From Marinobacter salinexigens (GTDB lineage Bacteria > Pseudomonadota > Gammaproteobacteria > Pseudomonadales > Oleiphilaceae), in NCBI RefSeq assembly GCF_008370345.1, contig NZ_VTUU01000010.1:1-64000 (forward strand): a DNA stretch of 64,000 nt. Reading direction: 5' to 3'. Positions 35,217 to 45,021 of the stretch are shown here, in pieces. The notes under the pieces are model-generated. The model was not told where the DNA came from, searched no databases, and saw only the letters and a program-made list of their open reading frames with translations. Numbering within the stretch: the stretch's first letter is position 1; every line of letters starts with the position of its first letter. A program made the translations under genes and the position numbers.

Positions 35217-36599
35217 ATGCAAGAACCCACCACCAATGCCCTGGTCTCACCGGAAGGGAGCCTGGAAATCCTGTCAAACTATGAGGTTAGCCGCCTCAAG
35301 GACCGCAGTGAAGGCGGTCTGTACCGCTTGTTCCGGCAGTGCGCCCTCGCGGTTCTCAATACCGGTGTAGAAACTGACGACTGTAAGACCCTGATGGAGT
35401 CCCACGCCGATTTTGATGTCCGGCTGGTGCCACAACCCCGGGGGCTGAAACTGGAGCTGGTCAACGCTCCGGCTCATGCGTTCGTAGACGGCGAGATGCT
35501 GCGAGCTATCCGTGAACACCTCTTCTCGGTTCTTCGGGACATTATTTACTCGAACACCATCCCCCAAAGCCTGTCCGGTTTCCGCCGTGACAACTCCGAG
35601 GACCTGACCAATCTGGTCTTCCACATCCTGCGCAATGCCGGGGTTCTGGAAGCCGGCCGGCAGCCGGACCTGGTGGTCTGCTGGGGCGGGCATTCCATCA
35701 GCCACGCCGAATACCAGTACAGCAAGGAAATCGGCCATCAGCTCGGTTTACGGGGGCTGAGCATTATTACCGGATGCGGCCCCGGCGCCATGAAGGGCCC
35801 AATGAAGGGTGCAACCATCGGACATGCCAAACAAAGGGTGAAGAATGGCCGGTATATCGGCATGACCGAGCCTGGCATTATTGGGGCCGAAGCACCCAAC
35901 CCGATCGTCAACGAATTGGTGATCATGCCGGATATCGAAAAACGCCTGGAGGCTTTCATCCGCTGTGGTCATGGTGTCATTGTGTTCCCGGGTGGTGTCG
36001 GAACGGCTGAGGAAATTCTCTACCTGCTGGGCATTCTGTTACATCCTGACAATGCCGACCTGCCCTTCCCGGTCGTTTTTACAGGCACCAGGGAAAACTC
36101 GGAATACTTCGAGATGATCGACAAGTTTATCCGCACTGCCCTCGGTGATGCCGCCGCCAGCAAGTACGAAATCATTATTGATGACCCTGCCCGGGTGGCA
36201 CAGGCCATGAAGAAAGGCATCAAGGAAGTGGAAACCTTCAGGCGCGCCATGCAGGATGCCTACTATTTCAACTGGATGCTGAAAATCGATGCCGTCTTCC
36301 AGCTACCGTTCGAGCCGGATCACGACAACATGCGAGCGTTGGAACTGCACAGGGACCAACCGGTTCATCTGATCGCCGCCAACCTGCGAAAAGCGTTCAG
36401 CGGTATTGTGGCAGGTAACGTGAAAGAGAGCGGGATCCGCCGCATACAGGAAAAAGGGCCGTTCGAAATCGCCGGGGACCCGAGCCTGATCAAGCCATTG
36501 GAAGCCATGCTTGAACAGTTTGTTGCTCAGAACAGGATGAAACTACCTGGCTCGACCGCCTATAGCCCCTGTTATCGCATCGTCAGTGGAACGGCCTGA
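35217..36599 (+). CDS. ppnN: Pyrimidine/purine nucleotide 5'-monophosphate nucleosidase PpnN (YgdH)
   Basis: A 460-residue LOG-family enzyme that cleaves nucleoside monophosphates to base and ribose-5-phosphate and, in E. coli, is stimulated by (p)ppGpp. The central Rossmann region carries VVCWGGHSISHAEYQYSKEIG and the LOG signature GCGPGAMKGPMKGA. Then come FPGGVGTAEEILYLLGIL, the PGGxGTxxE catalytic motif, and DUF3412-type C-terminal sequence to FVAQNRMKLPGSTAYSPCY. The ATG at 35217 starts MQEPTTNALVSPEGSLEILS. Upstream in-frame codons overlap thiI and were rejected. Confidence 0.93.
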   Translation: MQEPTTNALVSPEGSLEILSNYEVSRLKDRSEGGLYRLFRQCALAVLNTGVETDDCKTLMESHADFDVRLVPQPRGLKLELVNAPAHAFVDGEMLRAIREHLFSVLRDIIYSNTIPQSLSGFRRDNSEDLTNLVFHILRNAGVLEAGRQPDLVVCWGGHSISHAEYQYSKEIGHQLGLRGLSIITGCGPGAMKGPMKGATIGHAKQRVKNGRYIGMTEPGIIGAEAPNPIVNELVIMPDIEKRLEAFIRCGHGVIVFPGGVGTAEEILYLLGILLHPDNADLPFPVVFTGTRENSEYFEMIDKFIRTALGDAAASKYEIIIDDPARVAQAMKKGIKEVETFRRAMQDAYYFNWMLKIDAVFQLPFEPDHDNMRALELHRDQPVHLIAANLRKAFSGIVAGNVKESGIRRIQEKGPFEIAGDPSLIKPLEAMLEQFVAQNRMKLPGSTAYSPCYRIVSGTA

Positions 36600-36624
36600 G
36601 GCCATTCCACTGATCGAACCGGGC

Positions 36625-36957
36625 TTACTTGCCGCCAGCAGGAAGGCTGGCGAAGTAGGCCGCCAGGTTTGCGATATCGGTATCGCTCAGTGCAGCAGCC
36701 TGGCCTTGCATGATGGCCGCCTGGCCGCCATTGCGCTGTTTGTCCTTGTAGGCTTTCAGGGCTGACACCAGATACTGCTCATTCTGACCCGCCAGATTCG
36801 GGTAAGTCGGGATCTGGGCAACGCCGCTCTGCCCGTGGCAGGCAGCACAGACAGCTGCCTTGGCCTTGCCTGCAGCAGCGTCTGCGGCAGAAGCGACCGC
36901 TGGAACTGCAGCGCTCAGTGCAAAAATTCCTGCAACAGCATAGTGTTTCAGAGTCAT
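36625..36957 (-). CDS. Small secreted c-type cytochrome
   Basis: A 110-residue protein with a signal peptide ending ASA-AD near residue 25 and one heme site CAACH. A distal methionine is available in [25 protein letters not shown]. This is the class I cytochrome c fold of cytochrome c4/c5-like electron carriers of the periplasm. The second of two nearby ATG codons was chosen because GAGAGG has better spacing to it. Electron partners cannot be read from the sequence. It converges with ppnN, 25 bp away. Confidence 0.88.
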   Translation of the reverse strand: MTLKHYAVAGIFALSAAVPAVASAADAAAGKAKAAVCAACHGQSGVAQIPTYPNLAGQNEQYLVSALKAYKDKQRNGGQAAIMQGQAAALSDTDIANLAAYFASLPAGGK

Positions 36958-37044
36958 TGTCATTAACCTCTCATCATCGTTTTTAGCATTTGCAAACCGG
37001 CTTGTGTAACCGGACAGTACCCTGATTTGCACTTATAGCACAGC

Positions 37045-37080
37045 AAAAGCCTGCCTCAAATGCGATTAATCAAGGCTTTT
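37045..37080. other. AAAAGCCT/AGGCTTTT hairpin in a divergent intergenic region
   Basis: AAAAGCCT (37045-37052) pairs with AGGCTTTT (37073-37080) around 20 bases, with a T after it on the plus strand and AAAA before. It looks like a bidirectional terminator, yet both neighbours (cytochrome c leftward, hydratase rightward) are transcribed away from it. Confidence 0.4.
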
Positions 37081-37189
37081 TGTTCGACGTTCGTCCTCTT
37101 TTAATCACACGAGTATAGACCGAGAGTACGAAGACGTCCGAGGCCCGGATTAGCTAACAATAACGGAAAGTTGCTTGGAGAATCACTTA

Positions 37190-38293
37190 ATGTCCATAGA
37201 GGTTCGGGAACTTGCCTGCCAGGAAGGCCACATCGGCCTACTGACACTGAATTCACCCGGCACCCTGAATGCGCTGACCGAAACCATGGTCCATGAAGCC
37301 CAGGCTGCCCTTGACCGCTGGGCGGCAGATGACCGTATCTGTCTGGTGGTGTTGCAAGGCAACGGTGAGCGGGCATTCTGTGCTGGCGGCAACATCCGTC
37401 AGCTGCACAGTGCCATGACCGGTAATGGTGACCCCGAGGCCCCGGCGCGCTTTTTCCGAACGGAATACCGCCTGGACTACGATCTGCACCGGTTTCCCAA
37501 ACCGGTGATCGGCATCGCCCATGGGGTAGTGATGGGCGGAGGCATGGGTTTGCTGGCAGGCTGCCGCTATCGTCTGGTAACACCGGATATCACCATGGCC
37601 ATGCCGGAAATTTCCATTGGCCTGTTTCCCGACGTGGGTGCCAGCTGGTTCCTCAACCGTCTGCCGGGCCGTATCGGACTGTTCATGGGGCTGACCGGCG
37701 CCCGCCTGAATGTCACAGACGCCATCCGGATCGGGCTCGCGGATATGGTACTGCTTCCCGAAGATCGTACCCCCCTGCTTGAACAATTGCAGGAACAACG
37801 CTGGACCGGAGAGGCGGCTGCTGACGATAACAGGCTGTTCCGGCTACTGAATCAGATGCACTCCCCCGACTACCGGGCTCTCGAAACAAGCCACCTGGCC
37901 CAGCATGAGCAGCAGATCGCACGCTTGAGTGCAGGCGATGATCTGCCAGCGATCGTCGAGCAGCTATTGGCTGCCGATATCAGCAGCCCCTGGTGGCAGG
38001 CCTGTATGGATAATCTCCGCACGGGCTGTCCAGTGACCGCCTGGCTGGTCTGGACACAACTCAAGAAAGCCCAGCAGATGTCGCTCAAGGATGTATTCAG
38101 AATGGAGCTCGCCATGGCACAGGAGTGTGTACGCCGCCCAGACCTTCCGGAAGGCATTAGGGCCCGACTGGTGGACAAGGACCACAACCCGTCATGGTCC
38201 TATGCCAATGTATCAGACGTTCCTCAGGAAATCGTCGATGCTCACTTCCTGCCGGAATGGGATGATGAAACCGACCCGATGCAGCTGGGCTGA
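37190..38293 (+). CDS. Enoyl-CoA hydratase/isomerase family protein, 3-hydroxyisobutyryl-CoA hydrolase-like
   Basis: A 367-residue crotonase-fold protein, about 100 residues longer than simple enoyl-CoA hydratases. The oxyanion-hole motif ERAFCAGGNIRQL and VMGGGMGLLAGCRYR with EISIGLFPDVGASWFLNRLPG match 3-hydroxyisobutyryl-CoA hydrolase, an enzyme of valine breakdown. The C-terminal DVFRMELAMAQECVRRPD and GIRARLVDKDHNPSW are likewise typical. No other valine genes are adjacent, so substrate is inferred from the family. The ATG at 37190, preceded by GGAG, was preferred to a TTG at 37175. Confidence 0.85.
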   Translation: MSIEVRELACQEGHIGLLTLNSPGTLNALTETMVHEAQAALDRWAADDRICLVVLQGNGERAFCAGGNIRQLHSAMTGNGDPEAPARFFRTEYRLDYDLHRFPKPVIGIAHGVVMGGGMGLLAGCRYRLVTPDITMAMPEISIGLFPDVGASWFLNRLPGRIGLFMGLTGARLNVTDAIRIGLADMVLLPEDRTPLLEQLQEQRWTGEAAADDNRLFRLLNQMHSPDYRALETSHLAQHEQQIARLSAGDDLPAIVEQLLAADISSPWWQACMDNLRTGCPVTAWLVWTQLKKAQQMSLKDVFRMELAMAQECVRRPDLPEGIRARLVDKDHNPSWSYANVSDVPQEIVDAHFLPEWDDETDPMQLG

Positions 38294-38296
38294 CAC

Positions 38297-38992
38297 TCAG
38301 AGTTCTGCACCCGCCTGTACCAGCAGCATTTCCAGGTCCCGATAGTGACGGGATCTGGCTATGTCCAGTGCGGTGCTGCCGCCGTGCCCTCTGAAATTGA
38401 CATCCGCGCCTGCCGACAACAGCATCTCCGACGTCAGCAAATCCCCGTTGGCGACGATCTTCATCAGCAATGACTCCCCGCCCTGGCTGACATTGACGTT
38501 GGCTCCAGCCGTCAAAAGCAGCTTCACCACCGACAGATTACCTCGCTCCGCCGCGCGGATGACCGGCGTTGAGCCGTTGACGTCCTCGGCGTTGACGTCC
38601 GCACCGGCAGACAACAGCAGCTGCACCAGCCGACGACTGCCGGCTCCGGCTGCGACCATCAACGGGGTTTCACCGTTGCCGGCAGACAGCTCCGGATTTG
38701 CGCCCCCGGCCAGCAGATACAAGACCACCCTATCCTGACCGGAAACAACCGCCGCCATCAGAGGAGAACCCTGCTCAGTCAGGGTATTCAGAGATACTCC
38801 GGCCTCTGCAAGCACCGTTACCTGCTCCAGATCACCAGAACTCGCCGCTTCAAACAGCGGTGTAGCCGAGGCCGTGCCGTTTTGCCGGGACAGGTTGGTG
38901 GACTCCGGGCTCGAAGAGCAGCCGGACAGTCCGGGTAATGCCAATACAAAAGCAGTCAGTACAAGCGGGTAGACGCCGGTTCCCTTGGCCAT
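38297..38992 (-). CDS. Ankyrin-repeat lipoprotein
   Basis: A 231-residue protein. A signal peptide ends in the lipobox LSGC (Cys25), then a short linker leads to about five to six ankyrin repeats of 33 residues (for example NGETPLMVAAGAGSRRLVQLLLSAGADVNAED). It should be a lipid-anchored periplasmic or outer-membrane protein that binds a partner protein. No partner is indicated, and function is not assigned. It converges with the hydratase gene four bases away. Confidence 0.88.
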   Translation of the reverse strand: MAKGTGVYPLVLTAFVLALPGLSGCSSSPESTNLSRQNGTASATPLFEAASSGDLEQVTVLAEAGVSLNTLTEQGSPLMAAVVSGQDRVVLYLLAGGANPELSAGNGETPLMVAAGAGSRRLVQLLLSAGADVNAEDVNGSTPVIRAAERGNLSVVKLLLTAGANVNVSQGGESLLMKIVANGDLLTSEMLLSAGADVNFRGHGGSTALDIARSRHYRDLEMLLVQAGAEL

Positions 38993-39062
38993 ATTGAACG
39001 ATCTCTGTTTTTTTAGTTTGGCCTATTCTGGGCAGCAGTCAGCCACAATTAAATCGAGTCGT

Positions 39063-41234
39063 TCACAACTCCAGTGCATTCTCCCGCATCTTACAGCTCA
39101 GCCGTCTCAGACGATCCTCACCATCCCGCTGCCCTGTACACAAACCGGCATGCTGAAGCGCCGCCCAGTCCCACTGCAAAAGAACGGAAGCACACCACAG
39201 CGCAGCATCCTGATGATCCAGTACCTGCTCCATGGCACCCGGCACCAGACAGAGCTTCTTCAGCACAGGAAGGCTGAGCAGGAAACCTCGATGCCCCTCA
39301 CCAAAACTTTCAGCATCGCGGGTATCATCCTCACTCAGCACGGCGGTAGCAGGCAGGGCTGATGTCAGTTCGCCCAGCAGGACTGGCTCCATGGCCGGCC
39401 AGGCAAGCGGAGCCAGTGTCAGCCAGTGTTCGGCCAGGCGAACCTGTAAACGTTCCACCAGCTGCCCCCCCGGCGCTGTCTTGCCCGCCATCATCTGGAC
39501 CGGATATTCGCCACTGCTGGCCTCCTGCTGCAAGCCAACACGAACCAGGCGCAGCCCACACTGGCGCCAGAAAACCAACAGATCGCTGGAACCACCAAAA
39601 CTGGTTCCGACTGAGTCCAGCCCTTCCGCTGCCAGATGTTCGCTGGCTGCTGTCACCAGACGTTTGCCAATGCTCTGGCGCCGTACATCATCGGCAACAG
39701 CTATACGCACCACACGAAGACAGCGCTGGCTGGCCGCTTCGGGAAAGCCACTGTGACTGGCCAGGGACTGAGGCAGGAGATGACCTCTCACCCTTCGCCT
39801 TCCGAGCAGAACCTGCCGTGCCAGATCGGGTTCCAGTCCACCTTCGATCGCCCCCCACAACAGACCTACGGTGCGATGACCAAGCCGAGCCCGCCAACTC
39901 CTCGCAGCCGGATCGTCCAGCCATTGCCGGAGATCCGCTGGCGTGGTCCGGTAATGGGCATCAACCAGTAATCCAAACGCCTGGGACAAGTCGTCTTCTC
40001 CGGACACGGACGGGGACCAGGGCTCAATCACCAGCTTGGTCGAGTCGCAAGACGTATCAGGCCCAGCAGCCAGGTCGGACATGCTGTCGGAGGCACTGTC
40101 AGAACCAAGCAGGAAGAGACTCGATATCACCTGCTCCAGCGGATCACCCTGCACCCAGCGAATGGGCTGATCCATGGAAAGGGCCCGCCACTGAGGCGTT
40201 TCCAGGTCAAGAACCTGACGAAAGCGGATGGAGAAACCCCGACCAGCCCCTTCATAACCGTGTACCGTCGATACAAAAGCCACTCTGGGCCAGCCCAGCA
40301 GGATTTGTTTGAGCAGCGCAGACGGAATGGCTGCCGCCTCATCCACCAACACCACTTCGGCCGCCGGTTTGCGGGCAAGCATTTCCCGCACAGGCAGGTA
40401 TTCGAGGATGGCACCCGTAGCGGTTTCCAGCCGGTTCCCGGCGACCGAAGCCAGGCCGCCTCCAAGCGACTCCCGGGCGTGTCGAAACAACGTCTGCACG
40501 TTATCCTGCTCCGGCGACGTCACCAGAATGTGCTGTCTGCCCCGACGCAACAATTCAGCAGCTGCCAGTCCAAGTGCCGCGGACTTCCCCCGGCCCCGAT
40601 CAGCGGTGATAACCAGCGGCCGTCTGCGCCGCCCAGTCCCGAATCGGACAAGCTGGTCGACTGCCCGCCGTTGGTCCTCTGTCGGCCCCACCTCAAAGTC
40701 GCAGCCGGGTTCCGAGAGCAACGGGCAGTCGCCACCATCCACCGGCGATATCCTGATCACCCCTGGCGATGATGCCACTATGTCAGCCATACGCCCTGCA
40801 AACGGATGATCTTGAGCACTGTCCAGTCCGGTGCGGTGATAATCCGGATCCTGGAACTTTCGCCACTGCGACAGCGGCGGCATCATCCAGAACATCAATC
40901 CACCGGCCCTGAGAGCTCCGGACAGTGCAGCAAAGGCATCCGGCGGATTGCCCTGCCAGCCGTCCCAGACCACCACCGACAGCTCCCGCCCCAGCCACGT
41001 ATGGGTTTTATTGGAAGAAATTTCGTTCAGCCGTGTATCCGGCGAAGTGTCCGGATCACCCACCCAGACACCCTCGTCCACCTGAAGCGCAGGTAACAGT
41101 GTGCGGAGCCATTCGACACTCAGTGCCCTGTCACCTGTCAACAAAACCAGCCGACGCTCCCCCCTCCGGGCCAGGCGCTCCTGTAGTTGGACCCACTGGG
41201 CGACATCGGGATTTGGCAGATTGGCGTCGGTCAT
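39063..41234 (-). CDS. tmcA: tRNA(Met) cytidine acetyltransferase TmcA
   Basis: A 723-residue enzyme that forms N4-acetylcytidine at the wobble base of elongator tRNA(Met), using acetyl-CoA and ATP or GTP. An N-terminal DUF1726 region (1-175) is followed by the RNA helicase-like ATPase with P-loop ITADRGRGKSAALG and VVLVDEAAAIPSALL. The GNAT domain has RIAVADDVRRQSIGKRLVTAA, and the C-terminal tRNA-binding region follows. The length is slightly above E. coli TmcA (671). It diverges from a UvrD-like helicase gene. Confidence 0.94.
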   Translation of the reverse strand: MTDANLPNPDVAQWVQLQERLARRGERRLVLLTGDRALSVEWLRTLLPALQVDEGVWVGDPDTSPDTRLNEISSNKTHTWLGRELSVVVWDGWQGNPPDAFAALSGALRAGGLMFWMMPPLSQWRKFQDPDYHRTGLDSAQDHPFAGRMADIVASSPGVIRISPVDGGDCPLLSEPGCDFEVGPTEDQRRAVDQLVRFGTGRRRRPLVITADRGRGKSAALGLAAAELLRRGRQHILVTSPEQDNVQTLFRHARESLGGGLASVAGNRLETATGAILEYLPVREMLARKPAAEVVLVDEAAAIPSALLKQILLGWPRVAFVSTVHGYEGAGRGFSIRFRQVLDLETPQWRALSMDQPIRWVQGDPLEQVISSLFLLGSDSASDSMSDLAAGPDTSCDSTKLVIEPWSPSVSGEDDLSQAFGLLVDAHYRTTPADLRQWLDDPAARSWRARLGHRTVGLLWGAIEGGLEPDLARQVLLGRRRVRGHLLPQSLASHSGFPEAASQRCLRVVRIAVADDVRRQSIGKRLVTAASEHLAAEGLDSVGTSFGGSSDLLVFWRQCGLRLVRVGLQQEASSGEYPVQMMAGKTAPGGQLVERLQVRLAEHWLTLAPLAWPAMEPVLLGELTSALPATAVLSEDDTRDAESFGEGHRGFLLSLPVLKKLCLVPGAMEQVLDHQDAALWCASVLLQWDWAALQHAGLCTGQRDGEDRLRRLSCKMRENALEL

Positions 41235-41318
41235 TACATCAGGTCCATATAAACGTGGCTGCGAGCAATTATGCGGGACAGCTATCGGCTCTACCAGTTG
41301 GCCGCTACAATACGCGCC

Positions 41319-43592
41319 ATGCCTTCAGAAGCTCCCAACTCTCTTCTAGCCGACCTGCCCGGTTTTCTCACCGATGAGCAGCGGGCCATTATTTCCTCGG
41401 GTTTCGAACACTCGGTGATTACCGCTGTCGCGGGCAGCGGAAAGACCTCGACGCTTGCATGGCGTATCCGCTACCTGCTTCAACAAGGCCATGACGCGGA
41501 CCGTATCCTGGTGCTGATGTTTAACCGCAGTGCCCGGGTGGATTTCGAGCGCAAACTGCAGGAGGTCTGCCATCAATCCGGGCTCGCCTTACCGGAAGTC
41601 CGAACCTATCACGCCATGGGGTTTCGCCTGTACAAACGCTTTGTACGGGAGGGCTACCTGCCGGATTTCTCCGACAGGATTCTGACCGAGCAGGAAATCG
41701 GCTTTCAGGCATGGCAGTTGACTCGAAGGCTGGCTCCGGAAGATCTGGCCGATGAAATACGGCGCAACAAGAAAGATTTTGTGGAAACCGCCACCGGGTT
41801 CATTGACCTGGTGAAAACCACCCTGTCTCCGGCGGAGGTCGTCTTTGAGGAGCTGGGCTATGGTGACAAGCACCGCTACCTGATCGACCTCTTCCATGCC
41901 TTCGAGCAATGGCGCAAGGGGCAGGCCCGGATAAGCTATGCCGACATGCTGTATGAACCGGTCATGGCCATCCACCAAAACCCGCCACTGCAACGCCTGG
42001 TGGGCAACAAAATGGACCTTATCCTGGTGGATGAGTACCAGGACACCAACGAGATCCAGCACCTGCTGCTGCGCTATGTAGCCGGAGATCGCGCGCGGGT
42101 GACCGTGGTCGGAGATCCGGACCAGACCATTTACGAGTTCCGGGGTGCCCGGCCTGAGTTCATTCTCAAACGCTTCAGCGACGAGTTCGAAAGCCCGCTG
42201 GAGCAGACCCTGAGCTACACCTTCAGGTATGGGCATCAGGTCGCCCTGCTTGCCAACCACCTGATCTGCCACAACACCGGTCGCAAGGATGTGCTGTGCC
42301 ATTCTCATCCCTCTACCCCCGCCACGCAGGTCACCCTGCATCGCAATGAGAACGATAGCGAAGTCATTCTCGGGATTCTGGGCAACGCGACCAGCCAGGA
42401 ATTAAGCAACACAGCCGTTCTGTTCCGGGTCTGGAGCCAGAGTGTGCCCATCGAACTCAAGTTGCTTGCCCGGCATATCCCTTATCGCATTGACTCCGGG
42501 AAAGGTGCCCTGTTCAGCCGGGAAGTGCAGTCAATCACAGCTCTGCTGATGATCGTGACCGGCCGCCTGGAAAACGTGCCGGATGACGACCGGCTGGACA
42601 TTGCCCGCCAGATCCTGCGTTTCCCCCATGTTGGCCTGAAAGAGCCGGAACTGGAGCAACTGGCACGCTTCCTGGCGGGGTTCAGCAAGTCCTGGCACGA
42701 ACGAATCCTGTCCATGGACTTCGACGCCATGGCGCCGATGGCTGCCCGCAAGCTAAGAAAGCTGGGAGATGTACTGGCCCAGCTTCGCGGCTACTCTGGC
42801 TCCGTTGCTGGCCTGATCACGGTGTACGTGGAACACACTGATCTATACGAAGGGGTTCGCAGCCTTGCTCTGACTCATGAAAGCGCCGAAGAGCGGATTG
42901 ATACCATTCAGGGCTTCCGTCAGTACCTGAAGAGCCTGAACATCAGCGCCAATGAAACACTCGACCACCTGAAAGCGCTGAAAAAACAGGCCGGTGAATC
43001 CCGGGAAGAAGGGGTGTTGTTGTCCACCATCCATCGCACCAAGGGACTGGAGTGGCCTCGGGTCATCATTCCGGGCCTGCAGGAAAAATACCTGCCCTAC
43101 AGTCCGCGTCCCCAGAACGACGCCCGGGCTTTTCTGGAAAGCGAACGACGGTTGCTCTACGTGGCAATGACCCGGGTAAAGAACGACCTGCACCTGATCA
43201 GCCGTCCCGCCTCCAGCCAGCCTCACCTTGATGGCGACCAGGGGCCGAGCCGGTTTGTGGGTGAGATCTGTTTTGACCTGTCCCGGGAGTTCGGACACTG
43301 GCTGGACACCCGTATGCGCGACCGCGACTCAAACATTGAGCTAACAACACCCCTGACGGCAATAAGCCAGCGCTACGGTCAGAGAGAGGGGGTGACTCTT
43401 GCGGGAGAGATACCTGAGATCACCAATACGATGGAACCTGTTTGGCATCAACAACGTGTCAGCCATGTGATCTTCGGTTCAGGCTATGTGACCACAGAGG
43501 ACGAAGCCTCGTTCGAGGTCAGGTTTGATAACGGCGATTCGCTCAATTTCAGCAAGAAAAGTGCGCATCTCTACTTCACGCCTTTGGCCTGA
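41319..43592 (+). CDS. UvrD/Rep-family superfamily 1 DNA helicase, second copy
   Basis: A 757-residue helicase with Walker A AGSGKT (38-43), motif II LVDEYQDTNEIQ, VVGDPDQTIYEFRGA, STIHRTKGLEWPRVIIPG and RRLLYVAMTRVKNDL. It is distinct from UvrD at 28.6-30.7 kb: the early motif VLMFNRSARVDFERKL and the long central insertion differ, and the C terminus (FGSGYVTTEDEASFEVRFDNGDSLNFS) is a UvrD-like Tudor fold. Its role, presumably DNA repair, is not specified by context. No clear Shine-Dalgarno sequence precedes either the ATG at 41319 or one 16 codons upstream, so the start is uncertain. Confidence 0.85.
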   Translation: MPSEAPNSLLADLPGFLTDEQRAIISSGFEHSVITAVAGSGKTSTLAWRIRYLLQQGHDADRILVLMFNRSARVDFERKLQEVCHQSGLALPEVRTYHAMGFRLYKRFVREGYLPDFSDRILTEQEIGFQAWQLTRRLAPEDLADEIRRNKKDFVETATGFIDLVKTTLSPAEVVFEELGYGDKHRYLIDLFHAFEQWRKGQARISYADMLYEPVMAIHQNPPLQRLVGNKMDLILVDEYQDTNEIQHLLLRYVAGDRARVTVVGDPDQTIYEFRGARPEFILKRFSDEFESPLEQTLSYTFRYGHQVALLANHLICHNTGRKDVLCHSHPSTPATQVTLHRNENDSEVILGILGNATSQELSNTAVLFRVWSQSVPIELKLLARHIPYRIDSGKGALFSREVQSITALLMIVTGRLENVPDDDRLDIARQILRFPHVGLKEPELEQLARFLAGFSKSWHERILSMDFDAMAPMAARKLRKLGDVLAQLRGYSGSVAGLITVYVEHTDLYEGVRSLALTHESAEERIDTIQGFRQYLKSLNISANETLDHLKALKKQAGESREEGVLLSTIHRTKGLEWPRVIIPGLQEKYLPYSPRPQNDARAFLESERRLLYVAMTRVKNDLHLISRPASSQPHLDGDQGPSRFVGEICFDLSREFGHWLDTRMRDRDSNIELTTPLTAISQRYGQREGVTLAGEIPEITNTMEPVWHQQRVSHVIFGSGYVTTEDEASFEVRFDNGDSLNFSKKSAHLYFTPLA

Positions 43593-43745
43593 CGGGACTA
43601 ACTACCGTTAACAGATCCCGGCTTACATTGTACGCTGTAACGGTAAGTAACGATTTTTTGTCTTTTTTTGCATGTTAGCCTACATTCCGCGTATATACGC
43701 AGGAACGAATCCATCCCCAAACGAGAACAGAACAGGAGGTTCCGC

Positions 43746-44951
43746 ATGAACATCATGCGTCCGCTCGCGATGGCTGCCATCGCCACGACACTGGCAACTC
43801 CGGCCCTGGCTGCCGAGCGTCAGGAAATCATCTACATCAACCCTTTCGCAGCCTACCAGTTGTTCGACGACGATAGGGACCTCAGCGAGTCCGGAACCTT
43901 CGGCGCGGGTGTGGAATACCGCTTCAAACCGAACTGGGCCATCGAAGCCCTCTACTCCCGTGCAAATGCTGACCGCAAGTACGTGGCCGGTGAATCTGAC
44001 TTTGAAGAAATCCGTGTTGACGGTACTTACTACTTCGCAGGACCGGAAGAAAGCTGGAACCCATACGTTTCCCTGGGTGCCGGCAACGCCGACTTCGGTA
44101 CCGATCCTGCCGGCCCCTATACCGCAGGCACCAACCACGATGAGACCCGCGTCAACGTAGGTACGGGTATCCGCTACAACGTCAGCGACAGCATCTCCCT
44201 GCGCGGGGATCTCCGTGAATTCCACGGTATCGATGAAAGCACCTTCGATACCCAGGTGTCGCTCGGCATCAGCCTGGCCTTCGCCCGCACAGTCGGTGAG
44301 TCTGCACCGGCCAAACCGGCGGACAGCGACAATGACGGTGTTGCCGACGGCCAGGACCAGTGCCCGGGCACTCCGGCTGGCACCACGGTAAACAGCCAGG
44401 GCTGTGAGCCGGACTCCGACATGGACGGCGTTGCCGATTCCGCAGATGCCTGCCCGAACACACCAACTGGTGCGGACGTGGACAGCCGCGGCTGTGAGCT
44501 CGACAGCGACAACGATGGCGTGGTTAACAGTGCCGATCAGTGCCCGAATACCGCTGCCGGTGCAGACGTCGATGCCAACGGCTGTGAAGGTGTCACTGAA
44601 ACCATCCAGACCTTCGAAATCGAAGTTCAGTTCCCGACCAACAGCTCTGTTATTGGCGACGCTTACGACGACGAAATCCGCCGTGTAGCGGACTTCCTGA
44701 ACGAAAATCCGGGAACCAGCGTCGAGATTGCCGGTCACTCTGACAGTGTTGGGAACGCTGACTACAACCAGGCCCTGTCACAGCGCCGTGCAGAAGCCGT
44801 TGCCTCCCGTCTGACCGACGCCCTGGGGGTTGATGCAAGCCGCGTTAGCTCCATGGGTTACGGTGAAGACGAGCCGGTGGCATCCAACGATACCGCCGCA
44901 GGCCGAGCTGAAAACCGTCGCGTTGAGGCTCGCATCCAGATCATGCGTTGA
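43746..44951 (+). CDS. OmpA/OprF-like outer-membrane protein
   Basis: A 401-residue protein with a signal peptide (cleavage near ALA-AE, residue 22). An N-terminal 8-stranded barrel region (about 23-190) is followed by three thrombospondin type 3-like Asp-rich repeats (DSDNDGVADGQDQCPGTPAG and two more) that probably bind calcium. The C-terminal OmpA domain has IEIAGHSDSVGNADYNQALSQRRAEAV, the peptidoglycan-binding motif. It links outer membrane to cell wall and may be a porin. AGGAGG precedes the ATG. An intrinsic terminator follows. Confidence 0.93.
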   Translation: MNIMRPLAMAAIATTLATPALAAERQEIIYINPFAAYQLFDDDRDLSESGTFGAGVEYRFKPNWAIEALYSRANADRKYVAGESDFEEIRVDGTYYFAGPEESWNPYVSLGAGNADFGTDPAGPYTAGTNHDETRVNVGTGIRYNVSDSISLRGDLREFHGIDESTFDTQVSLGISLAFARTVGESAPAKPADSDNDGVADGQDQCPGTPAGTTVNSQGCEPDSDMDGVADSADACPNTPTGADVDSRGCELDSDNDGVVNSADQCPNTAAGADVDANGCEGVTETIQTFEIEVQFPTNSSVIGDAYDDEIRRVADFLNENPGTSVEIAGHSDSVGNADYNQALSQRRAEAVASRLTDALGVDASRVSSMGYGEDEPVASNDTAAGRAENRRVEARIQIMR

Positions 44952-44978
44952 TTCGTAACAACGTATATCTGATGCAGT

Positions 44979-45005
44979 AAAAGGCGCCTACGGGCGCCTT
45001 TTTTA
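44979..45005 (+). terminator. Intrinsic terminator after the OmpA-like gene
   Basis: AAAAGGCGCC pairs with GGCGCCTTTT around a short TACG loop, followed by more T residues. This is a textbook hairpin and U-tract. Confidence 0.88.
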
Positions 45006-45021
45006 TAACAACGGGCACGCC

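Noticed and set aside
44320..44590. DNA repeat array
   Set aside because: The repetition is the three thrombospondin type 3-like protein repeats of the OmpA-like gene, not an independent DNA repeat or CRISPR.
43680..44738. 352-residue minus-strand frame antisense to the OmpA-like gene
   Set aside because: Repetitive Asp-rich codons on the other strand keep this frame open by chance, and it has no domain or start signal.
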